Source: Aliarcobacter sp. (GTDB lineage: Bacteria > Campylobacterota > Campylobacteria > Campylobacterales > Arcobacteraceae). From it: a DNA stretch of 64,000 nt. Where the stretch lies: assembly GCA_028689025.1 (NCBI GenBank), contig JAQTXA010000010.1:28203-92202 (forward strand), in the 5' to 3' direction. This document shows, one piece after another, positions 50,947 through 58,821 of the stretch (position 1 is the stretch's first letter; every line of letters starts with the position of its first letter). A model generated the notes under the pieces. It was not told where the DNA came from and ran no database searches. It worked only from the letters and a program-made list of their open reading frames with translations. Position numbers and translations under genes: made by a program.

Positions 50947-51756
50947 TTATCCCTTTAAACTTAATCTAACATCAACACTTTCACCACTTGAAAGTTTATC
51001 TATTATAGATTGATCAAATTTCTCTAATAAAGGTCGTAATTCATTAATATGAAAATTACTCAATACTAAAGTATAAGGCTTGCTAGGTGTTTGAGTTAAA
51101 TCAAATTCATACTCTTTTACTTCATCTAAAGCATCATCTATAATTGCTGCAATATCTTTCCAGTCACTTTTTTCTAAATTAATTTCATTTTGAATACCAT
51201 CTTCTCGTAAAATATTGTTTATTTTACTCAACTCACTATGGTCTAAAATACCACCAATATTTAAAGATGTTGGATCTACAATGCTTTCATCATCTTCAGT
51301 GAAAAATTCATCTTCATCAAAATCGTCTTCTTCTAAGTTATCTAATGATTCAATATATTTTGTAGTAATAGGAATAATTACCTCTTCATCTTCTTCATAT
51401 TGTTTATTAAATGATTTTGAAGCACTGTTTTTCTCTTTTTCTCTATCTTCTTTTATTATCTCAATTTGATCAATTAAAATTGCTTCTAGTTTTGTAGGTA
51501 AAAAAGGTCTAGGAATAATAAAATCTCTCGATTTATCAAAAGGAAGTTCCTCGGAACTAATAGCACCTAGCTTTTTTGAAAATTGTTTTATAGTATTAAA
51601 TTTATCATCAATAAAACTTTGATCAATAATAATCAAATCATACTTATCATTCACGCTATTTGTTTTTTGAATTGTTAAAGTTATATGCAATCGTTTACAA
51701 ACTAAAGTAAAAATATGTTCGATTATTCCAGCATCACATATTAATAGTATAGTCAC
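50947..51756 (-). CDS. ChePep-like protein (receiver-like N terminus, acidic linker)
   Basis: 269 residues. Residues 1-110 have a receiver-like alternating pattern (ILLICDAGIIEHIF, YDLIIIDQSFID, FIIPRPFLPTKLEAIL), but lack the typical Asp pocket. A very acidic stretch spans about 120-170 (EEDDFDEDEFFTEDDES region). A conserved-looking C-terminal part has AAIIDDALDEV and LRPLLEKFDQSIIDKLSSG. Next to gmk, this matches the layout of Helicobacter HP0322 (poly-E-rich protein, ChePep), a polar regulator of flagellar rotation. Homology is inferred from position, size and domain style. GTG start with CAGGAGAT; overlaps the ABC gene stop by 4 bases. Confidence 0.65.
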   Translation of the reverse strand: MTILLICDAGIIEHIFTLVCKRLHITLTIQKTNSVNDKYDLIIIDQSFIDDKFNTIKQFSKKLGAISSEELPFDKSRDFIIPRPFLPTKLEAILIDQIEIIKEDREKEKNSASKSFNKQYEEDEEVIIPITTKYIESLDNLEEDDFDEDEFFTEDDESIVDPTSLNIGGILDHSELSKINNILREDGIQNEINLEKSDWKDIAAIIDDALDEVKEYEFDLTQTPSKPYTLVLSNFHINELRPLLEKFDQSIIDKLSSGESVDVRLSLKG

Positions 51757-52436
51757 TTTATCTCCTGCAATATTAAATCTTCTAACTTGTAAACTTTATC
51801 ACATCTCATAGCTAATTCATGCTCATGGGTTACAAGTATTAATCCTGCATCATTGTTTTTAATATAATTAAATAGTGTATTCATAACAATATTAGCAGTA
51901 TCTTTATCTAAATTTCCAGTTGGTTCATCTGCGAAAATAATTCTAGGCTTTTTAGTCATAACTCTTGCTATTGAAAGTCTTTGTTGTTGACCACCACTTA
52001 ACTCACCAACACCTTGATTTATAACATAATCAATATTTAACTCTTTTAATAGATTTTTGTCAATATCTTCACCACTTAAAAGCGTAGCTATTTCAAGATT
52101 TTCAATTGCAGAAAATCCACGGAATAGATAATGAGCTTGAAATATTATACCGAAATCTTCTCTTCTTATTTTTAATAATTGATTTTGTTTTAATGAATAG
52201 ATATCTTTACTTTTAAAAACAACACTACCAACTGATGGTTTTAAAAGAGAAGATAAAATATTTAGAAGTGTAGATTTTCCACTTCCACTTGTACCTATAA
52301 TTGCAATTGATTCTTTTTTATAAAGAGATAAATTAATATCATTAAAAAGCTCATAATCAAATTTATGAGATAAATTTTTAGCTTGAAGTAAAAGGTCATC
52401 TGCAATGAGTGCATCCATTTTGTTAGCTTCACCCAT
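51753..52436 (-). CDS. LolD-like ABC-transporter ATPase
   Basis: 227 residues. Walker A IGTSGSGKSTLLNILSSLL (about 48-66), Q-loop GIIFQAHYLFRGFSAIEN (typical of the LolD/MacB/FtsE subfamily), LSGGQQQRLSIARVM near 143-157, Walker B IIFADEPTGNLD and VTHEHELA. In E. coli LolD powers release of lipoproteins from the inner membrane with LolCE; its permease is not encoded here. AGGAAATATGTA precedes the ATG. Translation of the following ChePep-like gene is coupled (GTGA). Confidence 0.85.
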   Translation of the reverse strand: MGEANKMDALIADDLLLQAKNLSHKFDYELFNDINLSLYKKESIAIIGTSGSGKSTLLNILSSLLKPSVGSVVFKSKDIYSLKQNQLLKIRREDFGIIFQAHYLFRGFSAIENLEIATLLSGEDIDKNLLKELNIDYVINQGVGELSGGQQQRLSIARVMTKKPRIIFADEPTGNLDKDTANIVMNTLFNYIKNNDAGLILVTHEHELAMRCDKVYKLEDLILQEIK

Positions 52437-52479
52437 TACATATTTCCTTTTTTATTTATACACAGTTGTTAAACTATGA

Positions 52480-53526
52480 TTATTTTCCCATTTGTTTTGC
52501 AACTTCAGCTGCAAAATCTTCTTCTTTTTTCTCAATACCTTCACCAAGTTCAAATCTAATGTAAGCAGTGATTTTAATAGATGCATCAACGTCAGCAATT
52601 GCTTGCTCAACAGTTTTTTTGTCATCCATTACATAAGCTTGAGATAAAAGTGCAAATCTACCATCTAATTGAGTATTATCTGTAATATATCTTTCGATTT
52701 TTCCAGGGATAATATTTGCCCAAATTTTTTCTGGTTTACCTTGTTCTTTTAATTCAGCTTCAAAATTAGCTTTTGCATTAGCAATTGCTTCTTCTGTTAA
52801 TTGTGATTTAGAAACAAAATCAGGAATATTTTTTAATGGTTTTCCTAATCTTTTTAACTCATCATTGTCAGCTATAATTTCTGCAACAATTGCTCTGTTT
52901 TCAGAATCTACAAATTCAGGGTCTAAATCAGTATATGAAATAACAGTTGGTTTCATTGCAGATGCATGCATTGCTAATGATTTTAATAATGCAGCAGCTT
53001 TTTCTTTTACCGCTTCATCACAAGTTGCAGCTAATAAAACTCCAACTCTACCATTAGTATGAACATAACCATTTACAACAGTACCAGTTACAGAAACTAA
53101 TTTTCTTGCAACTAGGTTTTCACCGATTGTTGCAATTTTACCATTTAAGAATTCAGGAAAAGCCATTCCATTGATAGTAGATGCAACTAAAGTTTCAGCA
53201 TCAGTAATTTCATTAACTTGTGCATGAGATACAATCTCTTGTGTTAAGTTAAGGAAATTTTCATTTTTAGCAACGAAATCTGTTTGAGCATTTAACTCTA
53301 ACATAGTAGCTACTGTGTTGTCAGCGTTAACTTTAACAGCAACAACACCTTCAGCGGCAATATTTCCAGCTTTTTTAGCAGCTTTACCAAGTCCAGCTTC
53401 TCTTAAAGCTTGAACTGCTTTTTCTAAATCACCATCAGTTTCGTTTAGTGCATTTTTGCAATCAAGCATACCTGCACCAGTCATTTCTCTTAATTCTTTA
53501 ATTAATTGTGGAGTTGCACCTGCCAT
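52480..53526 (-). CDS. tsf: Elongation factor Ts
   Basis: 348 residues, within the long Campylobacterota range. N-terminal UBA-like domain with LIKELREMTGAGMLDCKNAL (about 9-28), DLEKAVQALREAGLGKAAKKA, core domain with NAQTDFVAKNENF (about 79-91), and MHASAMKPTVISYTDLDPEF near 191. It reloads EF-Tu with GTP during translation elongation. Located 2 bases after rpsB, the near-universal pairing. AGGAAGTATAATT lies in front of the ATG, inside the end of rpsB. Confidence 0.98.
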   Translation of the reverse strand: MAGATPQLIKELREMTGAGMLDCKNALNETDGDLEKAVQALREAGLGKAAKKAGNIAAEGVVAVKVNADNTVATMLELNAQTDFVAKNENFLNLTQEIVSHAQVNEITDAETLVASTINGMAFPEFLNGKIATIGENLVARKLVSVTGTVVNGYVHTNGRVGVLLAATCDEAVKEKAAALLKSLAMHASAMKPTVISYTDLDPEFVDSENRAIVAEIIADNDELKRLGKPLKNIPDFVSKSQLTEEAIANAKANFEAELKEQGKPEKIWANIIPGKIERYITDNTQLDGRFALLSQAYVMDDKKTVEQAIADVDASIKITAYIRFELGEGIEKKEEDFAAEVAKQMGK

Positions 53527-53528
53527 AA

Positions 53529-54320
53529 TTATACTTCCTCAGTTTCAACGATTTCGTTTTCACCTTCAGAAACAGCTTCTGCAATTAATGCTTCAGTTTC
53601 TTCTTGTGATACAGGTTCAACATCTCCACCGATTTCGTCAGCTAATACAGCTTTTCCTTCATTCATTGCTGCAGCCATTTCGTTACAGAATAAGTGAATT
53701 GATCTTATTGCATCATCATTTCCAGGAATTGGTAAATCTACAACATCTGGGTCACAGTTTGTATCTAAAGGAGCAACAACTGTAATTCCTAATCTTCTAG
53801 CTTCTTGAATAGCAATTTTTTCTTTAACAGCATCAAGAACAAACATCATATCTGGAAGTTTGTGCATTTCTTTGATACCACCAAGGTATAATTCTAATTT
53901 TTCTTCTTTTCTAGAAAGCATTAATGCTTCTTTTTTAGTTAAAAGATCTAATTGACCTTCTTCTCTCATTTTTTTAATAATTTCTAATTTTCTAATTGAT
54001 TTTTTGATTGTTCCAAAGTTAGTTAACATTCCACCTAACCATCTATGATTAACATATGGCATTCCACAAGAAATAGCAGCTTTTTTAATAGCTTCACTAG
54101 CTTGTTTTTTTGTACCAACGAAAATCATTGTTTGACCATCAGCAGCTCTATCTTTAACAACATTATATGTATATCTGAAATATCTTAATGTTTTTTGTAA
54201 ATCTATAATATAGATATTTTTTCTAACACCGAAAATGAATTTTTTCATTTTTGGATTCCATCTTCTTGTTTGGTGTCCGAAGTGTACACCACACTCTAAT
54301 AGGTCTTTCATTGTTACCAT
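53529..54320 (-). CDS. rpsB: 30S ribosomal protein S2
   Basis: 263 residues. [21 protein letters not shown] (about 3-23, outlined), [31 protein letters not shown] near 69-79, [15 protein letters not shown] near 90-104, [28 protein letters not shown] near 180-207 (outlined) are the standard S2 signatures. It binds 16S RNA and S1 in the small subunit. The long C-terminal extension of Glu/Val-rich sequence is usual for the group. AAGGAG precedes the ATG. A structured leader RNA of about 125 bases lies in front, a probable autoregulation site. Confidence 0.98.
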   Translation of the reverse strand: MVTMKDLLECGVHFGHQTRRWNPKMKKFIFGVRKNIYIIDLQKTLRYFRYTYNVVKDRAADGQTMIFVGTKKQASEAIKKAAISCGMPYVNHRWLGGMLTNFGTIKKSIRKLEIIKKMREEGQLDLLTKKEALMLSRKEEKLELYLGGIKEMHKLPDMMFVLDAVKEKIAIQEARRLGITVVAPLDTNCDPDVVDLPIPGNDDAIRSIHLFCNEMAAAMNEGKAVLADEIGGDVEPVSQEETEALIAEAVSEGENEIVETEEV

Positions 54321-54446
54321 GTGTAATTCTCCTTGAATTATATTTTTTGTAATCTGGGTTTAGCCTCTGTATCCCTTAATGTCAAGATTTCTCTTGTCAC
54401 AACCCATACAAGGATTGATACATGTGAGGTTCTAATTAAAATTAGA
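54321..54446 (-). promoter_or_regulatory. Structured, pseudoknotted 5' leader of rpsB-tsf
   Basis: In the minus-strand RNA, a short first hairpin UCUAAU/AUUAGA (54446-54431) is followed by a long stem: CCUC-UGUAUC-CCUU (5' side, 54429-54408 with bulges) with AAGG-GAUACA-GAGG (3' side, 54377-54364). Inside is the hairpin CAAGA-GAAA-UCUUG (54396-54383). The loop sequence UGGGUU (54406-54401) is complementary to AACCCA (54360-54355) just behind the stem, forming a pseudoknot. The ribosome-binding site AAGGAG follows some 25 bases later. By analogy with other ribosomal-protein leaders S2 may bind here and repress its own synthesis; binding is not shown. Confidence 0.7.
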
Positions 54447-54452
54447 GTAGCG

Positions 54453-54458
54453 ATTATA
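54453..54458 (-). promoter_or_regulatory. -10 box of the rpsB promoter
   Basis: Minus-strand TATAAT (54458-54453), about 7-10 bases ahead of the first hairpin of the leader; a T/A-rich stretch upstream takes the place of a -35 box, common in this phylum. The predicted transcript start lies at about 54446. Confidence 0.55.
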
Positions 54459-54590
54459 TTTAAATTAAGTTTAATTCTTCTTTAATCTATATTATAAATA
54501 AATCAAATATATTTTGAATAAAATTATTTTTCATTATTTATTAATAAAAGGAATAGAAATTGTATATAAAAAAAGAAAAAAAGGAATATC

Positions 54591-55151
54591 ATGACACCAA
54601 TTGATTTTATTAAAGAAAACAACTTAGAATGGCAACCATCATTTTCTAAAAGTATAAATAGTACTCTATTTGGATACAGAGGAGCATTAATAATCCAAGA
54701 AGGTAAAAGACTTTCTGAAACTAAAGTTATGCCTCCAAAAGCACAAGCTAAACAAGTTATCATGATTAATGAAAATGATAAAATAAAATTCTTTGCATGT
54801 GAATTAGAAACTTTTGGATACTTTGAAGAATTTTTTGATAAATATAAAGAATTTTTTGATGCTGATTCAGTAAACTTATTATACGTAATAGATTTAGATG
54901 CTAATGGTGTTTTTGAATATCAAGGTGTTAAATTCACTGCTTTCATGTTAGATGAAAGTTCAGTATGGAATGAAGTTTTAGATTATCTTTCTTTAGAAAA
55001 AGGTGAATTGAAAAAATTATCTAGTGAAGAAAAATTAGAAAAAATTTATGATGAATTAGCAACTATGAGTGTTGAATCAGTTAACAAAACTTATGATGAA
55101 ATGGTTGCTCTTATGGGGACAACAAAAAAATCTTTAATGGGTGCTGTATAA
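54591..55151 (+). CDS. Hypothetical protein, cytoplasmic
   Basis: 186 residues, acidic, no signal peptide or membrane helix. Central segment VNLLYVIDLDANGVFEYQGVKF (about 98-119, outlined) looks like alternating strands; the C-terminal 45 residues are helical with EEKLEKIYDELATM and VNKTYDEMVALMGT. No catalytic motif or family recognised. AAGGAATATC precedes the ATG. It is transcribed away from rpsB and followed after about 70 bases by a histidine kinase gene; a functional link to the kinase is possible but not shown. Confidence 0.6.
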   Translation: MTPIDFIKENNLEWQPSFSKSINSTLFGYRGALIIQEGKRLSETKVMPPKAQAKQVIMINENDKIKFFACELETFGYFEEFFDKYKEFFDADSVNLLYVIDLDANGVFEYQGVKFTAFMLDESSVWNEVLDYLSLEKGELKKLSSEEKLEKIYDELATMSVESVNKTYDEMVALMGTTKKSLMGAV

Positions 55152-55222
55152 ATAGTCAAAATTAAATAAAAGAAGTGGTGTTAATTTTTTATGATATAAT
55201 TTTTCTTATCTAAGGAATAAAT

Positions 55223-56563
55223 ATGATAAAAAACACCACTTCAGCCTTTAAAATATCAATAATATATTTTATTTTTAGTCTTATTTGGATTTATTTTTCT
55301 GATAGTGCTCTAAATTTCATAGTAAAAGACTCTGAAAAACTACAATTACTACAAACAATGAAGGGTTGGTTTTTTATAACAATTTCTTCAATATTACTCT
55401 ACTTATTAACTAAACAGTTTTTTTTAAATCTTCAAAAAGAAAAAGATAAATTAGCTAACACTAACGATATGATAGAAAAAATCATAGAAAATGCTCCTAT
55501 TATAATATTTTGGAAAGATAAAAATGGAATTTATCAAGGTGCAAATAAACTATTTCTTGACCTAATGAATTTAAAATATAAAGAAGAGTTACTAGGTAAA
55601 AAAGATTCTGATTTTAATTTTGAAGAAAAAGAAGATTATATAAGTGATGATTCATATGTCATGATAAAAAAAGAATCTAAATTAAATTATGTTGAAACTA
55701 TAACTTCAAAAAATAAAAAAGTTATAATATTAACCACTTCTAAAGTTCCTTTACTTGATGAATATAATAATGTAATTGGTATACTTGGTGTTAGTCAAGA
55801 TATAACTGAGCAAGTTAAAAATCAAACACAATTAAAAGAGCAAGAACAACTGTTGATACAACAGTCCAAACTTGCTTCAATGGGTGAAATGATAGGAAAT
55901 ATTGCCCATCAATGGAGACAGCCTTTATCAATTATTTCAACATCTGCAACTGGTATGAAAATACAAAAAGAACTTGGAATATCAAATACTTATGAAGAAA
56001 TTAAATCTTTAATTTGCATAAATGAAAATGCTCAATATTTATCTGATACAATCGATGATTTTAGAGATTATTTTAGAAAAAGTAAAACAAAAGATTTCGT
56101 TAGTTTAGATAAACTCTTTGAAAAAACTCTCAAACTTATTTCAACAAGATTAAAAAATAAAGATATAACAATTGTAGAGAATTATATTGATATTGAATTT
56201 AATACTTATGAAAGAGAGATGATTCAAGTTTTTATTAACATTATTAATAACTCTATTGATGCTTTTGAAAATAAAAATTATGACAAAGTTATATTTTTAG
56301 AAACTTCTAAATTAGAAAATAAAATTATGATAAAAATAAAAGATAATGCTGGTGGAATAGAAGAAACAATATTACATAGGATTTTTGAACCATACTTCAC
56401 AACTAAAGAGTTAACACAAGGAACAGGGATAGGTTTATATATGTGTAATGAAATCATTGTAAAACATTTAAATGGAAATATTTTTGCTTCTAATGAATCT
56501 TTTGAATATCTAGGTAAGCAATATAAAGGTAGCCAATTTACAATCGAACTACCTTTATCATAA
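55223..56563 (+). CDS. PAS-domain sensor histidine kinase
   Basis: 446 residues: two N-terminal membrane helices (about 9-26 and 47-64) with almost no periplasmic loop, a PAS domain (about 85-205, APIIIFWKDKNGIYQGAN and VIGILGVSQDITEQ), and a phospho-acceptor helix with SMGEMIGNIAHQWRQPLS at about 218-235. The ATPase part follows: INNSIDAFENKNYD (N box), KDNAGGIEETIL (G1), and TGIGLYMCNEII (G2) near 402. The AHQWRQPL form of the H box is typical of Campylobacterota kinases. A response regulator is not adjacent. Confidence 0.92.
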   Translation: MIKNTTSAFKISIIYFIFSLIWIYFSDSALNFIVKDSEKLQLLQTMKGWFFITISSILLYLLTKQFFLNLQKEKDKLANTNDMIEKIIENAPIIIFWKDKNGIYQGANKLFLDLMNLKYKEELLGKKDSDFNFEEKEDYISDDSYVMIKKESKLNYVETITSKNKKVIILTTSKVPLLDEYNNVIGILGVSQDITEQVKNQTQLKEQEQLLIQQSKLASMGEMIGNIAHQWRQPLSIISTSATGMKIQKELGISNTYEEIKSLICINENAQYLSDTIDDFRDYFRKSKTKDFVSLDKLFEKTLKLISTRLKNKDITIVENYIDIEFNTYEREMIQVFINIINNSIDAFENKNYDKVIFLETSKLENKIMIKIKDNAGGIEETILHRIFEPYFTTKELTQGTGIGLYMCNEIIVKHLNGNIFASNESFEYLGKQYKGSQFTIELPLS

Positions 56564-56566
56564 AAA

Positions 56567-57847
56567 CTATTTTACGTGTTTTAAAATCTCTTCTTTATCA
56601 GAAAAAGGAAATTTTTTATCATAAATGATTTGTGTTGCTTCATCACCTTTTCCAAGAACTAATACAACAGAGTTTTCATTTGCCATTTCTATGGCTTTTT
56701 TTATAGCTTCTTTTCTATTTATTTCAATTTGAACACTAGGATGATTTTTTATACCTTTTAAAATATCTTCAATAATTAAATCAGGATCTTCATTTCTTGG
56801 ATTGTCACTAGTTACAATTATGTGTTTAGCAAATGTAGCTGCAACTTGTCCCATCAATGGACGTTTTAATTTATCCCGATCTCCACCTGCACCAAACACA
56901 CAAATAATCTCTTTTTCATTAAAACTTTGTAAAACTTCTTTCATTCCATCTGGAGTATGAGCGAAATCTACAATAGCTAAAGGATTAGTTGAAACAGTTT
57001 CCATTCTTCCACTAACTCCTGCAAATCCCTCTAGTGCTTCACAAATTTCATCAAGAGGTTTTTGTGTAGTTATATGAACAGCAGCAACAGCAGCCATTAA
57101 ATTATAAACATTAAAAATTCCCATCATATTTGAAGAAAAAGAATGCATTGAACCAAAATGTGAAAACATTACATGAGTTCCATTTTTAAAAGAATACGCT
57201 GTTACTTTATAAGTTGATGGTTCTTCAAGGGAATATGCAAAACCATTTTTAGCATTATATTTTACAATTTTGTCATCTTTATTTATAAGTTTTTTACTAT
57301 CATCTTCAAAAAAAGAGTTCTTAACTCTAATATATTCATCAATAGTTTTATGATAATCAAGATGATCTCTTGTAATATTTGTATGTATTTTTAGGTCAAA
57401 CTCTAAACCTTCAATTCTTTTTTGCTCAATTGCGTGAGAACTTACTTCCATAACAAAAAAGTCACAAGCATTGTTCATAGCTTCTTGAATATGGGCAAAA
57501 TTCCCAAGTTGAACAGGAGTTGTTAAAGAGTAATCTTCAACTCTTTCATCATTTATAAAAAAACCACGAGTTCCTTGAAGGGCAACTTTGTATCCTAAAT
57601 CTAATAAAATAGAGTAAATAGCAGCTGCAGTTGTAGTTTTCCCATTTGTTCCAGTAATTCCAATAATTTTAATACTAGATAAATCAATATGATTTTTTAA
57701 TTCACTTGAATCTATAATTTCTTTACAACCATTTGATATTGCACTATCTTTAAACTTTTCATTTTGTTCTGAAACAACAAAAACAGAATTTTCATCTGCT
57801 TCATTTGAATTATCTGTATAAACTCTATTATTTATGATTAACTGCAA
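56567..57847 (-). CDS. murE: UDP-MurNAc-L-Ala-D-Glu:mDAP ligase MurE
   Basis: 426 residues, the short form found in Campylobacterota. ATP site IGITGTNGKTTTAAAIYSIL (about 61-80), TTPVQLGNF (about 107-115), EVSSHAIEQKRIEGL near 134-148, HTNITRDHLDYHKT near 156-169 and TSDNPRNEDP near 341-350; the DNPR motif selects meso-diaminopimelate. Adds mDAP to the peptidoglycan precursor. Start is TTG (no ATG nearby) with AGAAGAG ahead; it overlaps the preceding gene by 20 bases. Confidence 0.96.
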   Translation of the reverse strand: MQLIINNRVYTDNSNEADENSVFVVSEQNEKFKDSAISNGCKEIIDSSELKNHIDLSSIKIIGITGTNGKTTTAAAIYSILLDLGYKVALQGTRGFFINDERVEDYSLTTPVQLGNFAHIQEAMNNACDFFVMEVSSHAIEQKRIEGLEFDLKIHTNITRDHLDYHKTIDEYIRVKNSFFEDDSKKLINKDDKIVKYNAKNGFAYSLEEPSTYKVTAYSFKNGTHVMFSHFGSMHSFSSNMMGIFNVYNLMAAVAAVHITTQKPLDEICEALEGFAGVSGRMETVSTNPLAIVDFAHTPDGMKEVLQSFNEKEIICVFGAGGDRDKLKRPLMGQVAATFAKHIIVTSDNPRNEDPDLIIEDILKGIKNHPSVQIEINRKEAIKKAIEMANENSVVLVLGKGDEATQIIYDKKFPFSDKEEILKHVK

Positions 57848-58421
57848 GTTTTTTCTCTTCTAATTTTTTATATAATTTTTCTATCTCTTTATCATAAGAG
57901 AAATATTCATTAAATCCATCTAAATATGTGTATGCTGTAGTATTAAAATCATTATCTATTAATTTTGTAACGAAATCAAAAAAATCATCTTTATTTTCAA
58001 TTGCAACTTTTGTTGAAAACATAATATCTTCAAAGGCAATTCTAAAAGAACCACGTGAATCAATCAATTTTTTAAAATCTTCATATCTAATTGCATCTAA
58101 TGATTCAACAGTTGAAGTACTCAACTCTTTTAATACTTCCATCATTTTATCAATATCACCATCATAAGCATTTACAACATCTTCAACATATCTTATGGCT
58201 TCTTCTAAATTCTGATCTTTTACTATTGAGAAATAGTCATAAAGAGAAATTGCTTTTTCTTCATCTTCACTTGCAATATCGCAAAATAGTGCATATATTG
58301 GATATTCTTTATTTTGAGGGAAATTTGATGATAATTGTGAATATAAAAACAAAGCTTTATCGAATTTTTTTTGTGTAAAAAAAGAGTTTGCTTCATTTAA
58401 TAATTTATTCTCATTTATCAT
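57828..58421 (-). CDS. Helical (TPR-like) hypothetical protein
   Basis: 197 residues, almost fully alpha-helical and acidic. The first 60 residues look like one tetratricopeptide-type pair (NEANSFFTQKKFDKALFLYSQL, outlined at about 8-29), used for protein-protein contact. No signal peptide. GAGGAA lies before the ATG; the nifU-like gene ends within the start and murE begins inside its end, so it is one cistron of a tight operon. Function unknown; its position between a Fe-S scaffold and murE is not informative. Confidence 0.7.
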   Translation of the reverse strand: MINENKLLNEANSFFTQKKFDKALFLYSQLSSNFPQNKEYPIYALFCDIASEDEEKAISLYDYFSIVKDQNLEEAIRYVEDVVNAYDGDIDKMMEVLKELSTSTVESLDAIRYEDFKKLIDSRGSFRIAFEDIMFSTKVAIENKDDFFDFVTKLIDNDFNTTAYTYLDGFNEYFSYDKEIEKLYKKLEEKKLAVNHK

Positions 58422-58699
58422 TAAAATTCCTCTAATTTATTTTCCATACCCGCTGGAACATTAACTATCTCTAATTCTGGATGAATAGCTGCTTTTAACT
58501 CTTTTTCTACAATAAATTTTAATGTACTTCCACTTGCACTACATCCAACACAAGCACCTTTTAGTTGTACAAACACTTTAGCATCTTTAATATCTAATAA
58601 TTCGATTGCACCACCATCTCGTGCAAGCATTGGGGAAATTTTGTTTTTTATAATTGAACTTACAGGATCACGTAAGTCTTCATCAGAAAATGGCATCAT
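58421..58699 (-). CDS. NifU C-terminal-domain iron-sulfur scaffold
   Basis: 92 residues, only the C-terminal NifU domain. ISPMLARDGGAIELLDI (about 23-39) and the cluster site QLKGACVGCSASGSTLKF with CxxC at about 54-57. Such NifU-like (Nfu) proteins hold and hand over [4Fe-4S] or [2Fe-2S] clusters. Two ATGs in tandem; first chosen. It follows the small membrane-protein gene directly and precedes the helical gene by a one-base stop/start overlap. Confidence 0.9.
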   Translation of the reverse strand: MMPFSDEDLRDPVSSIIKNKISPMLARDGGAIELLDIKDAKVFVQLKGACVGCSASGSTLKFIVEKELKAAIHPELEIVNVPAGMENKLEEF

Positions 58700-58700
58700 T

Positions 58701-58814
58701 TTATTTTACCCCTTTTGCTTTTTTCTTTACAAAATATATTCCAATGGCAATAACTACTAAAATTACTGCTATTGTTTGAAATATAAATGTAAGTGTTACT
58801 TCTTCTTGAAACAT
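58701..58814 (-). CDS. Small single-span membrane protein
   Basis: A 37-residue frame with ATG at 58814, AGGAATAAA in front, starting 7 bases behind the ileS stop and ending at TAA 58701-58703, one base ahead of the NifU-like start. It has MFQEEVTLTF, then a continuous hydrophobic stretch at about 10-28 (IFQTIAVILVVIAIGIYF) and a basic KKKAKGVK end, so the orientation is N-out or periplasmic start with cytoplasmic tail. The good ribosome-binding site and tight spacing favour a real gene. Confidence 0.65.
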   Translation of the reverse strand: MFQEEVTLTFIFQTIAVILVVIAIGIYFVKKKAKGVK

Positions 58815-58821
58815 TTTATTC

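Noticed and set aside
53456..53785. Plus-strand frames opposite rpsB and tsf
   Set aside because: Both strands cannot be coding here; S2 and EF-Ts are complete on the minus strand.
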